Shown: positions 1 through 9,132 of the stretch, piece by piece | Position numbering within the stretch: the stretch's first letter is position 1 | How the letters are laid out: each line of letters opens with the position of its first letter | Source: Propionibacteriaceae bacterium | GTDB taxonomy: Bacteria > Actinomycetota > Actinomycetes > Propionibacteriales > Propionibacteriaceae | Assembly (NCBI GenBank): GCA_016717345.1 | Contig: JADKFR010000010.1 | Coordinates: forward strand, 1 to 41,237 | DNA length: 41,237 bases | Direction of reading: 5' to 3' | Translations under genes and position numbers: made by a program | Notes under the pieces: generated by a model | Seen by the model: only the letters and a program-made list of their open reading frames with translations | Told to the model about the DNA's origin: nothing | Database searches by the model: none

Positions 1-548
1 GGAGTTTCGTGATGCCGATGCTGGTGGCCGGGTCGAGGTTCCGGTGGGTTCGTCGGCGATCAGGATCGTCGGTCGGTTCACGAACGCCTGGGCGATCGCT
101 CACGAGTTGCTGTTTCACCACCGGACGGCCCCTCGGGCAGCCGGTCGCGCTTGCCCCCAGGCCTTACCAGTTCGAGGGTCTCCGGGACCACCTTGCGGAT
201 CAGCGACTGGGGCTTGCCGATCACCTGCATCGCGAAGCTGACGTTCCTCGGAGACCGTCTTTCCCGGCAGCAAGCGGAAGTCCTGGAACTACCGTCCCGA
301 TTTGGCGGCGCAGAGCCGGTATCTTCCAGCGGCCTGCAGCCGGGTGGGAGGTCGCGGCCCGCCACGGAGGTGACCCGACGCGTCGGCAGGTACTCGCGCA
401 GGATCAGCCGGAGGAAGGTGGGATTGCCGGAGCCGGAGGCCCCGACCAGGAAGGTGAAGTCCCCTTGTCGATCTCCGACGTTGACATGGCGTAACGCGGC
501 GCGCGTTTGCCCGTCGTAGGTCTTGGAGACGTCCTCAAATCTGATCAC
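1..548 (-). pseudogene. ftsE: ftsE, cell-division ABC ATPase, frameshifted and cut by window edge
   Basis: FtsE is the ATPase of the FtsEX complex that links septal-wall hydrolase activation to division. The start MIRFEDVSKTY and the following beta-strand are typical FtsE. The Walker A loop reads GASGSGNPT instead of GASGSGKST. At the DNA level this is explained by a lost G and a gained C, a compensated indel pair, rather than by two substitutions. After the signature region (SGGE) the frame changes again, and the D-loop text (NLDPATSIGI) appears in another frame near bases 20-60. The gene lies 114 nt downstream of prfB on the same strand, the usual actinobacterial prfB-ftsE-ftsX order. FtsX would lie beyond the left edge. 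As written it cannot encode a working ATPase. The family call is secure; whether the lesions are biological is not. Confidence 0.8.
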
Positions 549-662
549 GGTGTTCCGAGGCCGGGTTCGACGATGGGGAAGTTTCCGGAGAAACCTCAGG
601 CCGACACCACTCGGAGTCTATGCGTTGGGGTGAAAAGCCGCCAACCGCCACCCTTCGTCCGC

Positions 663-1781
663 TCAGCGGTCACCCCTGCTGGGCCGCCACCGGACCCCGG
701 CGTGATGAACCATCGATGTCCCCGTCGAAGACAGCGTCGGGGTTGCCCACGCGTGCTCGGTGCGGAGGTCCTTCACCATCTGATAGGGGTGCAGCACATA
801 GGACCGCATCTGGGAACCCCACGAATTCCCTGCGTCCCCCTTGAGTTCGCGCATCTCGGCCTCCTTCTCGGCCCGAGCGCGCTCCAACAACCGGGACTGC
901 AGGACGCGCAGCGCTGCCGCCTTGTTCTGAAGCTGTGACTTCTCGTTCTGACAGGAGACCACCAGCCCGGTCGGGAGGTGAGTGATCCGGACGGCGGAGT
1001 CAGTGTGGTGTTCCCCACGCTCTGACCTCAGGCCCGGAGGACCGGAAGACATCGACGCGGATGTCGGCCTCAGGGATGTCGATGTTGGTCCGGTCTCCCT
1101 CGAACACCGGCAGCACGTCCACCCCGGCGAACGACGTCTGCCGTCGGCCTGGGTTGTCGAACTGGCGAGATCCAGCCAGCCGATGTGTCCCCTGTTCGAC
1201 CGACAACATGCCGAGGCGAAGGGCCCCCGGACCGTGAAGGTCGCGGACTTGATCCCGGCCTCTCGGCGTAGGAGGTGTCGTAGACCTCGGTGGCGTAGCC
1301 GTGACGCTCTGCCCACCGCAGGTACATCCAGCAACAGCATGGCCGCGAAAGTCCGCCGCGTCCACCCCGCCGGCTTCGGAGCGGACGGTGACCAGCGCGT
1401 CCCGGATGTCGTACTCCCCCGACAACAGCGTGCGCACCTCCAGCGCGTCGATGTCGCCGCCGAGGCCCTTGAGGTCGCGTTGCGCCTCGGCGAGGGTGCT
1501 GGCGTCGTGCTCCTCCTCAGCCACAGTTGGATCAGGACCTCGAGATCGTCTGAACGTCCGCGCAACGCGGCGAGCCGATCCACCTCGGCAGCGCCTGCAG
1601 GCGCGAGAGCTTCGACGTGACGCGCTGGGCGTTCTCCTGGTCGTCCCACAGTCGGGGGCGAAACCTGCCCCTGGAGTTCGGCGATTTCGACGCGCTTGGC
1701 GGCAGGGTCGAGCACAGCCTCGATGGAGCCAAGGGGTGCGATCCAGGCAGCCAGATCGGCGAGGAAGGGTGTAGCGGTCAC
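663..1781 (-). pseudogene. prfB: prfB, peptide chain release factor 2, multiple frameshifts
   Basis: RF2 terminates translation at UGA and UAA. Reading from a GTG (VTATPFLADLAA) to the stop, the span is 1119 nt, the normal RF2 length, with zero net frame change, but the protein text hops between all three frames. Recognisable blocks are SIEAVLDPAAKRVEIAELQG, LWDDQENAQRVTSKLSRLQA, EEEHDASTLAEAQ, YLRWAERHGYATEVYDTSYAE, and the C-terminus from TDSAVRITHLPTG to VLHPYQMVKDLRTEH. The catalytic GGQ loop is hit: after FRSSGP one G is missing (near 1037), which turns GGQ into an out-of-frame run, and extra bases follow before TDSAV. Between lesions the conserved blocks look undamaged. RF2 is normally essential, so an intact copy elsewhere or sequence error must be assumed. 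It is divergent from the broken lipoprotein gene. Confidence 0.85.
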
Positions 1782-2076
1782 GAGGACCACTCTGCCGTGA
1801 CCGGCTGCGACCACCCGGCTCCCCAGGAATTCCGGCGTTCGGAGACGCTGCCGGCCCCTGGTGAGACACTCGACGAGGGGGCAGCTGCATGGCGGGACTT
1901 TGGCCCCAGCCAGGAGTAGTCCTAACATCCAGCGGGCCTCGGTGGGGAGGTGCGTGATGGAGCGCGCAAGGTGGGCAATCATCCTGGCGAGTCCTGGTCG
2001 CAGGCAGCTGCTGGCGGGGGGCCGTCCGGAAGCGGCACGCGGTCGAGACCACCCACAAGCGTCGGTCCGCCGGGTG
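1782..2076. other. Divergent intergenic stretch, no gene recognised
   Basis: About 295 bases lie between the prfB start and the broken lipoprotein gene. Long open frames exist on both strands because of GC content, but none has a recognisable product, ribosome-binding site or domain. It presumably holds the promoters of both divergent genes; no clear -35/-10 pair was found. Confidence 0.4.
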
Positions 2077-2760
2077 GTGATCGGAGTGGCGACCTTGGTG
2101 GGGCCGGGCGGCTGCGCCGCGTCCCGGCCACACCGGGAACGCCCCACCGCGACGGCCGCGGGGACGACCACCGGCGGCGTCCACGACCGCACCGGCGGAT
2201 CAGGGAGCCCACCGCCAGCCAGGTCGGCCTGCTCTACATGGACGCGTTCCCGCGGCGACCTCACGGGGCTGCAGGCCTACAACGGCTGGCACGTCCGCCA
2301 GCGCGGCGATTCCTTCGCAGGCATCAATCGGGCGACGCTGAAAGCGCTGGGGGCAACCCTCACGGAGTGAACAGCAGAGCCTGGTCACCGACGCCACCTG
2401 ACCGGTGTCTCGAAGGTGGAGACGACGGTCGTCAGGGAACAAATCGACGGCAGTACCGCGACCGTGACCCTGGCGATCGGGAATCGACCTGCTCGCGTCC
2501 TACAGACAGCATGTCGCAGCGATCGACCAGACCAAGCTCACCCCGGCCAATCGCCCTGGGACCCTGTGCCACCGCGCTGGCGGCATCGTGGGAGAAGCTC
2601 CGCTGGTGGACAAGGCAAGCACTGTTGATCTGGTCCTCACCTATCCACCCGGTGTGACCTCGGGCGGCAAGTGGATTCCGGATGCCGCGAGCGGCAAGGA
2701 CATCGCGACGCGCGTTCGTCAAGACGTCGTTTTGCCCTGCCTCAGCGCCAGCCCGCCTGA
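2077..2760 (+). pseudogene. Broken lipoprotein gene of unknown function
   Basis: A short hydrophobic leader (VVIGVATLVG) followed by GGCAAS looks like a lipobox, so the intact product was probably exported and lipid-anchored. A Thr-rich linker follows. The mature part then runs through different frames: GLLYMDAF, TGLQAYNGWHVRQRGDSF, GINRATLKALGATLTE (stop near 2370), then VETTVVREQIDGSTATVTLA, then VDKASTVDLVLTYPPGVTSG and GKWIPDAASGKDIATRVRQ. At least three frame changes are needed to join them. The pattern of a small helical start followed by alternating strands would fit an NTF2-like fold, but this is only an impression. I do not recognise the family. The exact ends are uncertain; it faces the broken membrane protein at 2816-3462. 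Confidence 0.5.
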
Positions 2761-2815
2761 GCCTGGACGGCATCCGCGGTCGCGGTCAGGCTGCTCGGAC
2801 TGGCGCTTTGCCAGG

Positions 2816-3462
2816 TCAAGCTTCTTGACCTTTGCCCAGGAAGATCACCGTCTTCAGCACCTGACTGTCCCGCCTGCGCCCTCGGCTAGGTCCCGACCAG
2901 GGGATCTTCCGACCGGCACCCCGGAGTCCTGGACCACGGTGAGAATCTTTCCTACGTCGCCCGCCGCCACTCTTGAGCTTCTGCGGTGGAATTCGGTGAT
3001 GGCCCACGTCGCCGCTGAGGTCTCCGGCGTTGCTCGACTCGTCGAGCTTGACCGACGAGACTCGATCCACGCCGCGGTTCGAGGGACCCAGAACATCCTG
3101 GAACAGCAGGTCGAGCATCCTCGTTCGAACCGACCTCTCTCGGTCTCCACGACCTCGGTGGGGTGGCGGACGCCGTCGGCTCACTTGTCCGCCTCCGTCG
3201 GCGTTGCCTCCGTCGACGTGCTCGGATCGCTGGCCGGCGACAGGGTCGCGGACGGCGTGACGGCAGGCGGCGCCGGCCCGGTGACCCGCCACCGCCCAGC
3301 GCCAGGGCTGCGACAACGCCCAACACCACCACCGCGACTCCCGCCACCAGCCACACCAGCTTCCTGGGGCTGCTGGCTCGGCGAGCCGAGGACTGGGCGG
3401 TCGAGGTCGGCTCGGGCTGAGCCGGAGATTCCGGTGGGTGGCTGCATCATCGGACGGATCAC
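2816..3462 (-). pseudogene. Broken single-pass membrane protein
   Basis: The start MIRPMMQPPTGISGSA leads into a Ser/Gln-rich cytoplasmic stretch in one frame. A strong transmembrane segment (LVAGVAVVVLGVVAALALGG) appears in another frame near 3290-3355. The outer part is recognisable only in pieces: DLLFQDVLGPSNRGVDRVSS, VKLDESSNAGDLSGDVGHH, and a C-terminus VLKTVIFLGKGQEA followed by a stop. Several 1-base shifts separate the blocks. The shape (short cytoplasmic tail, one helix, extracytoplasmic domain) is clear, but the function is unknown. It is convergent with the broken lipoprotein gene, and tRNA-Val lies just upstream. Confidence 0.45.
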
Positions 3463-3588
3463 TCCTTGGGAAGACGGGGACGAGACTCCAGGTGCCCTGC
3501 AGCGACAATCGACCCCGTGACCGCCCAGCGGTGATGATCAGGCAACAGGTGCGAGCCCAGGCCGGAAGAGCCCTCGGTGGGCGATCGG

Positions 3589-3663
3589 TGGGCGCAGAGG
3601 GACTCGAACCCCCGACCCCTTCCTTGTAAGGGAAGTGCTCTAACCAACTGGAGCTATGCGCCC
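3589..3663 (-). tRNA. tRNA-Val (anticodon UAC)
   Basis: On the minus strand a 7-bp acceptor stem (GGGCGCA with TGCGCCC) pairs perfectly. The anticodon arm CTTCC-CTTACAA-GGAAG gives anticodon UAC, and the T loop is TTCGAGT. The discriminator is A, and CCA is not encoded. The D loop (CAGTTGGTTA) has one more C than the usual AGTTGGTTA, which is within known variation. Confidence 0.93.
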
Positions 3664-3752
3664 GGTAGCCGGCGTCCGGGGACGCCAACAACGGTTCATT
3701 CTGACAGGACCAAGGCCCGAACGTGAGGTCACGCCCCGGCTGACAACTCTGG

Positions 3753-4685
3753 TCAGCCCGCCCGCAACTTCGAGCGCAACTGTTCCAGTTGCGCATCGGT
3801 GAGGCCCAGGCCATCCTGCAGGTAGCCGTCCACGTCGCCGTAGCGCTGGGTCATCTCGTCCAAACCGGCTTGTAGATAGCTTGCGGCGACCACGTCACCA
3901 GCCAGCTCGATGTCCGCCTCGGTGGTGCCATCGGCACGCAGGGTCTTTTCGTAGTCCTTCTGGACCAGCTCCGCGCGGTAGTCATTCGAGGCGAGGTATT
4001 CGGCCATCACGGCCTTGTCCGTGGCCCCGGCGATGTATTGCAGCATGGCCGCTACCCAGCCGGTTCGGTCTTTACCCGCCGTGCAGTGCACCAGAACCGG
4101 ACCGTCGGCGACCGCAATGTCCTCCAGCAGAACGGCAAGCGTGTCCCGCTGCGCCTCACTGGCCACGAACTGCCGGTAGATGGCGCGCATATGTTCCTGG
4201 GCACCTTCGACCGTGTTCTTGTCGCCGCCACTCGCCGAGTCCCCGGCGAACAGGTTCACCAGATGGTTCGTGGCCCCGTCGATCGCCTCATCCGGCGTGC
4301 GTTCGGCAACTGAGGGGGACCGGAGGTCGAAGACGTCGGTGATGCCCAGCCCCGAAAGCACCTTGGCTTCGGAGGAGGAGAGACTGGCCAGCTTTCCCGA
4401 GCGATAGACGACACCGCGAGCCATGTACTGCCCATTACCCAAGGACAGTCCGTTGTCGTTGCCAGCCACATCGCGGAAGTTCCAGACGCTCGTCAGCGTG
4501 ACGGTCTGCAGGTTCGGGACAGCGGCAGCCTTGCTGGCGACGGAGGTGGCTACCGGAGGTGCGGCCGCGACGGTCCTGGAACCGATTTCATGGGAAGCGA
4601 CTGCCGCCGCGGCCCCAGGGACCGCACAGCCGGAGAGCAGCAGGACGCCGCTGATGACCAGTGATGGAGCAGAGCGTCTCAGCAT
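3753..4685 (-). CDS. Secreted lipid-anchored tyrosine/serine protein phosphatase
   Basis: The 310-aa product belongs to the Y_phosphatase3 (MptpB-like) family. The start at 4685 gives MLRRSAPSLVISGVLLLSGC, a lipoprotein signal with lipobox LLSGC (Cys20), so the enzyme is probably anchored outside the membrane. The family N-terminal motif NFRDVAG is at 69-75 and VVYRSGKL follows. The phosphocysteine loop is HCTAGKDRTGW at 200-210, with Cys201 as nucleophile and Arg207 binding phosphate. The Lys-Asp pair in the loop is typical of phosphatases with mixed protein and phosphoinositide activity. A longer open frame extends upstream to 4787 but would bury the signal peptide. It is the last gene of the minus-strand group aceE-DUF3052-phosphatase. 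Its substrate is unknown. Confidence 0.88.
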   Translation of the reverse strand: MLRRSAPSLVISGVLLLSGCAVPGAAAAVASHEIGSRTVAAAPPVATSVASKAAAVPNLQTVTLTSVWNFRDVAGNDNGLSLGNGQYMARGVVYRSGKLASLSSSEAKVLSGLGITDVFDLRSPSVAERTPDEAIDGATNHLVNLFAGDSASGGDKNTVEGAQEHMRAIYRQFVASEAQRDTLAVLLEDIAVADGPVLVHCTAGKDRTGWVAAMLQYIAGATDKAVMAEYLASNDYRAELVQKDYEKTLRADGTTEADIELAGDVVAASYLQAGLDEMTQRYGDVDGYLQDGLGLTDAQLEQLRSKLRAG

Positions 4686-4741
4686 CAGGCGAGGATACCA
4701 TCGCCGTCCGACCGGACTGTGAGTGATCGCCGGCTGTCTGG

Positions 4742-5158
4742 TCAACGCCGGCTCCCCTTGGGTCGGACCAGCTTGTGAGCCTGCCAATCCGGTGCCACCG
4801 AGGCCGGGTTGGCCAAGGCCAGTCCGGCGGTGAGCGCAGCTTCCGACAGGTCGGTCGGGTCGACATAGCCCGACCGTCCGACCTTGGGAGTCAAGAGCCA
4901 GATGTAGCCACGACTCCCGAGGTCCGTCAGCGCGTCCACCAGACCGTCGCCCAAGTCACCGTCCTCAGCGCGCCACCACAGCAGGACCACGTCGACGGCC
5001 TCAACCGCTTCATAGACGAAGTCGTCCCCCACGGCCTCAATGAGACCGTCCCGCAACTCCTCGTCAACGTCAGAATCCCAACCGAGCTCCTGCACGACCG
5101 CTCCCGGGCCAAGACCCAAGGACGATGCGCGGTCGGACGAACCGGGCACGGTGCTCAC
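4742..5158 (-). CDS. DUF3052 family protein
   Basis: The 138-aa product matches the actinobacterial DUF3052 family: LGLGPGAVVQELGWDSDVDE near the start, then VDVVLLWWRAEDGDLGDGLV, GYIWLLTPKVGRSGYVDP, and APDWQAHKLVRPKG at the end. The function of the family is not established. It is small, acidic and cytosolic, without signal or membrane segment. The GTG at 5158 is preferred because the alignable family N-terminus (VSTVPGSSDRASSLGL) begins there. An ATG at 5230 in the same frame would add an unrelated-looking 24 residues. It sits 89 nt downstream of aceE, a neighbourhood common in actinobacteria, and 56 nt upstream of the phosphatase. Confidence 0.85.
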   Translation of the reverse strand: MSTVPGSSDRASSLGLGPGAVVQELGWDSDVDEELRDGLIEAVGDDFVYEAVEAVDVVLLWWRAEDGDLGDGLVDALTDLGSRGYIWLLTPKVGRSGYVDPTDLSEAALTAGLALANPASVAPDWQAHKLVRPKGSRR

Positions 5159-5247
5159 GCGCTTGACCCCACTTTCGGATGCACAACCAACTGGTGAGGA
5201 AAAGCCTGCCAGATCGGGCAGCCAGAACAAAGCTGCTCGTGCGGTCC

Positions 5248-8010
5248 TCAGGCGTCCCCTCCGGTGGAACCGCTGTTGCCGGCAGTGACGTCATCAAGGC
5301 GATACAACTGCGCGGCCTTGGCCGGCCAGGTCGGATCGACTTCGCCACGCTTGGCGAGCAACTGCAGCGTCCGGACGGCGAGCGATGGCCCGTCGATGTG
5401 GAAGAAGCGACGAGCGGCCGCTCGAGTGTCCGAGAAGCCGAAGCCGTCGGCCCCCAGCGACGCGAAATCGCCCGGCACCCAGTTGATGATCTGGTCCTGA
5501 ACCTGACGCATGTAGTCCGACACCGCCAACACCGGGCCGGGACGGCCGGCCAGCTGTTGGGTCACCCAGGCAACCCGCTGCGGACCCTCCGGATTGAGGA
5601 ACGCCTGCTCGTCCGCGGCCAGTCCGTCGCGTCGCAACTCGTTCCAGCTGGTGACGCTCCACACGTCGGCCACCACCCCGAAGTCCTTCTTGAGGAGTTC
5701 CTGGGCCTCCAGGGCCCAACGGACCGCCACCCCCGAAGCCAGCAACTGGGCGCGTCGGGCGTCGGGGTTGACGCCTTCGAAGGAGCCCTCCTTCAACAGG
5801 TACAGGCCTTTGAGGATCCCTTCGACATCGACGCCCTCCGGTTCGGCCGGCTGCGGCATCGGCTCGTTGTAGACCGTCAGGTAGTAGATGACGTCCTCGG
5901 GCGATTCGCCGAACATCCGCCGCAGTCCGTCCTGCATGATGTGGGCGATCTCGTAGCCGTAGGCCGGATCGTAAGCCACCACCGCGGGGTTGGTCGCTGC
6001 GAACATGTGGCTGTGGCCGTCCATGTGCTGGGTGCCCTCGCCGGTCAGCGTGGTGCGCCCTGCGGTCGCCCCGATCAGGAAGCCGCGGGCGAGCTGATCG
6101 GCCGCAGCCCAGATGGCGTCGCCCGTCCGCTGGAACCCGAACATCGAGTAGAAGATGTACAGCGGCACCATCGGAATCCCGTGCGTGGCGTAGGACGAGC
6201 CGACGGCCTGGAAAGCGGCGACCGAACCGGCCTCGTTGATGCCGGTGTGCAGGATCTGGCCCTGCTTGGACTCCCGGTAGGCGAGCATCAACTCGTGGTC
6301 GACGGGGGTGTAGTTCTGACCGTGCGGCGAATAGATCTTGATGGTCGGGAAGAACGAATCCATCCCGAAGGTGCGCGCCTCGTCGGGGATGATCGGCACC
6401 ACGTACGGCGCGAAGGCCTTGTCCCGCATGAGGTCCTTGAGCAGGCGTACCCATGCCATCGTGGTGGCCACCGGCTGGTTCCCGGAGCCCTTCTTGACCC
6501 CCGCGTACGCGGACGGATCCGGCAGCTTCAGCGGTGCGCCCGTCGTGCGACGTTCCGGAACCGGGCCTCCCAGCACCCGGCGACGCTCCTTGACGTAGCG
6601 GATGCGCTCGTCGTCGTCACCGGGACGCATGTAGGGCGGCTGGTAGGGGTTCTCCTCGAGCACAGCGTCGGTGACCGGCATCTCGAGTCGGTCGCGGAAC
6701 TGCTTCAGGTCGTCGAGCGCCAGCTTCTTCATCTGGTGGGTGGCATTGCGCCCGGCGAAGTGGCTGCCGAGGAAGTAGCCCTTGATGGTGTGGGCCAGGA
6801 TCACGGTCGGCGCGCCGGTGAACTCCATCGCCGCCTTGTAGGCCGCGTAGACCTTGTGGTAATCGTGCCCGCCGCGGGTGAGCTTCCAGATCCGGTCGTC
6901 GCTCCAGTCCTCGACCATCTTCGCCGTCCGCGGATCGCGTCCGAAGAAGTGCTTGCGGACGAACTCCCCGTCGTTGGCCTTGAAGGTCTGGAAGTCGCCG
7001 TCGGGTGTGGAGTTCATGACGTTCAACAGGGCGCCATCGCGATCACTGGCGAGCAGGGGGTCCCAACCGCGCCCCCACACCACCTTGATGACGTTCCAGC
7101 CGGCGCCACGGAAGAAGCTCTCGAGTTCCTGCATGATCTTGCCGTTGCCCCGAACCGGACCATCGAGGCGCTGCAGGTTGCAGTTGACGACAAAAGTCAG
7201 GTTGTCGAGTTCCTCGTAGGCTGCCAATTGCAGGGCTCCGCGGCTCTCGACCTCGTCCATCTCACCATCGCCGAGGAAGGCCCAGACGTGCTGGTCTGAG
7301 GTGTCCTTCAGGCCGCGGTTGTGCAGGTACTTGTTGAAGTTCGCCTGGTAGATCGCAGCGATCGGGCCGAGCCCCATCGACACCGTCGGGAACTCCCAGA
7401 AGGTGGGCATCTGCCGAGGGTGGGGATAGGACGGCAGCGCCCGGATCCGTCCGTCGACGATGTGGCTCTTCTCCTGACGGAAACCGTCGAGGTCGATCTC
7501 ATCGAGACGGCCTTCGAGGAAGGCGCGGGCGTACATGCCTGGGGAGGCATGGCCCTGGAAGAACACCTGGTCGCCGCCGCCGGCGTGGTCCTTGCCCCGG
7601 AAGAAGTGGTTGAAGCCCACCTCGTACAGGGTCGCCGACGATGCGTAGGAGGAAATGTGGCCACCGACACCCACCCCGGGACGCTGGGCGCGGTGCACCA
7701 TCATGGCGGCGTTCCAGCGGACCAGGCGGCGGAACTGGCGTTCCAGGTCGACGTCGCCGGGGTACCAGGGTTCGTCCTCGGCGGGGATCGTGTTCACATA
7801 GTCCGTCGCGGTGAGCGACGGGACACCCAGGTGGCGTTCCCGGGCCCGCTCCAGCAGGCGCAGCATGACATAGCGGGCGCGGTGGCGTCCGTCCTCATCG
7901 ATCATGCTGTCGAGGGAATCCAGCCATTCGGCGGTCTCTTCAGAATCGATGTCCGGCAGGTTGGTGGGCAGTCCGTTAAGGATCGGCCCGACCGAGTCGC
8001 GACTTGCCAC
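5248..8010 (-). CDS. aceE: Pyruvate dehydrogenase E1 component, homodimeric type
   Basis: AceE decarboxylates pyruvate with thiamine diphosphate and passes the acetyl group to the lipoyl domain of E2, feeding acetyl-CoA to the TCA cycle and fatty-acid synthesis. The 920-aa length is normal for the alpha2-type enzyme. The diphosphate/Mg-binding motif starts GDGEMDE at 247 and ends at the NCNLQR segment near 276-281. HISSYASSATLYEVGFNHFF (118-137) and the HTIKGYFLG and HFAGRNATHQMKKL segments are family hallmarks. The start is GTG at 8010 with AGAGGA about 6 nt upstream. The gene is divergent from nothing: the PHP-domain gene upstream runs the same way, 51 nt away. No frameshift is visible. Actinobacterial complexes share E2 with 2-oxoglutarate dehydrogenase; those partners are not in the window. 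Confidence 0.97.
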   Translation of the reverse strand: MASRDSVGPILNGLPTNLPDIDSEETAEWLDSLDSMIDEDGRHRARYVMLRLLERARERHLGVPSLTATDYVNTIPAEDEPWYPGDVDLERQFRRLVRWNAAMMVHRAQRPGVGVGGHISSYASSATLYEVGFNHFFRGKDHAGGGDQVFFQGHASPGMYARAFLEGRLDEIDLDGFRQEKSHIVDGRIRALPSYPHPRQMPTFWEFPTVSMGLGPIAAIYQANFNKYLHNRGLKDTSDQHVWAFLGDGEMDEVESRGALQLAAYEELDNLTFVVNCNLQRLDGPVRGNGKIMQELESFFRGAGWNVIKVVWGRGWDPLLASDRDGALLNVMNSTPDGDFQTFKANDGEFVRKHFFGRDPRTAKMVEDWSDDRIWKLTRGGHDYHKVYAAYKAAMEFTGAPTVILAHTIKGYFLGSHFAGRNATHQMKKLALDDLKQFRDRLEMPVTDAVLEENPYQPPYMRPGDDDERIRYVKERRRVLGGPVPERRTTGAPLKLPDPSAYAGVKKGSGNQPVATTMAWVRLLKDLMRDKAFAPYVVPIIPDEARTFGMDSFFPTIKIYSPHGQNYTPVDHELMLAYRESKQGQILHTGINEAGSVAAFQAVGSSYATHGIPMVPLYIFYSMFGFQRTGDAIWAAADQLARGFLIGATAGRTTLTGEGTQHMDGHSHMFAATNPAVVAYDPAYGYEIAHIMQDGLRRMFGESPEDVIYYLTVYNEPMPQPAEPEGVDVEGILKGLYLLKEGSFEGVNPDARRAQLLASGVAVRWALEAQELLKKDFGVVADVWSVTSWNELRRDGLAADEQAFLNPEGPQRVAWVTQQLAGRPGPVLAVSDYMRQVQDQIINWVPGDFASLGADGFGFSDTRAAARRFFHIDGPSLAVRTLQLLAKRGEVDPTWPAKAAQLYRLDDVTAGNSGSTGGDA

Positions 8011-8061
8011 AGCATCCTCTTTCGCTCTTCGGGAGGTTTATGCCGAGGCTAGCGCATAGGC

Positions 8062-9078
8062 CTATCGGCGGGTACGCCCCAGCAGATCCTGCAAGGGCCA
8101 GGTTGTGATGATGCGCCCCGCCGTGATGCCGGCGCTCTCGGCCCGCTCCACCCCGTAGGCCACGAACTCCAACTGGCCGGGCGCGTGAGCGTCGGTATTG
8201 AGGCTGAAGTCGCACCCCATCTCAGCGGCCAACGCCAGCAGATCGTCCGGTGGATCGGACCGTTCTGGCCGGCAATTGATCTCCACCGCCACGCCGAATT
8301 GCCGACAGGCTTCAAAGACGACCTCAGCATCGAAGCTGCTCGGCGCCCGGGCACCGCGTTCGCCGGCGACAAGCCGGCCGGTGCAATGCCCCAGGACGTC
8401 GACCACCGGGTTGGCCACTGCCGCCACCATGCGCAACGTCATCTGGTCGGACGGCATGCGCAGCTCGGAGTGAACGCTGGCGACCACCACATCGAGGCCG
8501 GCCAACAGGTCGGGTCGCTGGTCGAGGCGACCATCGCTGAGGATGTCCACCTCGATGCCGGTGAGGACTCGCAATGGTGCGATCTCGTTGTACCGGGCGA
8601 TGTGGTCCAGTTGGGCTGTCAGGCGCTCGACGCTGAGCCCGTTCGCGATCCGGAGCCGGGGTGAATGGTCGGTGATCGCCAGGTACTCATGCCCAAGGTC
8701 GGCGGCCGCCTGCGCCATCTCTTCCAGCGGAACAGACCCATCCGACTCTTGTGTGTGGCTGTGCAGGTCGCCTCGCAGGGCTTCGCGCAAGCTCCCCTCG
8801 GCAGCCAAGGGACGCTTCGCGGCCCGCAGCCGGGCGAGGTAGCTCGCAGTCCCTCCGGCGAGGGTCTCGCCGATCACCCCGGCGGTGGAGTCTCCGATTC
8901 CCGGCAACGACGTCCAGGCGTTGCGGCCAGCCAGCGCCTGCCACTCGCCAGCGTCCAATTGCTCCAGCGTGTGGGCGGCCCGACGGAACGCCGACGCTCT
9001 CCTGGAACTCTCGTTGGCACGCTCGAGGAGGTACGCCACCTCGCGAAGGGCAGCGATCGCTTCCTGACCCGGCTCCAT
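8062..9078 (-). CDS. PHP-domain phosphoesterase with N-terminal HhH region (PolX-like)
   Basis: The 338-aa product has an N-terminal helical part (EAIAALREVAYLLERAN, then RAAHTLEQL) and a helix-hairpin-helix-like SLPGIGDSTAGVIGE near residues 60-75, as in the DNA-binding part of PolX/PHP proteins. The PHP domain follows with the metal-binding motif DLHSHTQESDGS, then ITDHS, GIEVDIL, VVASVHSE, DVLGHCTGR, VAVEINCRPERSDPP and FSLNTDAHAPGQL. All the expected His/Asp/Glu ligands are present. PHP proteins hydrolyse phosphoesters (DNA 3' ends, histidinol phosphate or other small substrates). The HhH part favours a nucleic-acid role, which is an inference. The start at ATG 9078 agrees with the family; the longer upstream frame overlaps fasR and is spurious. 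It is divergent from fasR with only 54 nt between starts. Confidence 0.87.
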   Translation of the reverse strand: MEPGQEAIAALREVAYLLERANESSRRASAFRRAAHTLEQLDAGEWQALAGRNAWTSLPGIGDSTAGVIGETLAGGTASYLARLRAAKRPLAAEGSLREALRGDLHSHTQESDGSVPLEEMAQAAADLGHEYLAITDHSPRLRIANGLSVERLTAQLDHIARYNEIAPLRVLTGIEVDILSDGRLDQRPDLLAGLDVVVASVHSELRMPSDQMTLRMVAAVANPVVDVLGHCTGRLVAGERGARAPSSFDAEVVFEACRQFGVAVEINCRPERSDPPDDLLALAAEMGCDFSLNTDAHAPGQLEFVAYGVERAESAGITAGRIITTWPLQDLLGRTRR

Positions 9079-9132
9079 GCCTCGACAGACTAGGCTGCTG
9101 CGCGGACCCCGGACCAAGGGAGGGCAAGGCGG

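Noticed and set aside
663..1781. Programmed +1 frameshift of prfB as in E. coli
   Set aside because: There is no in-frame TGA near codon 26, and the lesions are many and spread through the gene, not one at the regulatory site.
5179..7299. 706-codon open frame on the plus strand
   Set aside because: It is antisense to aceE. Its composition (many Arg, Gly, His, Val) is that of a GC-rich shadow frame and no domain is seen.
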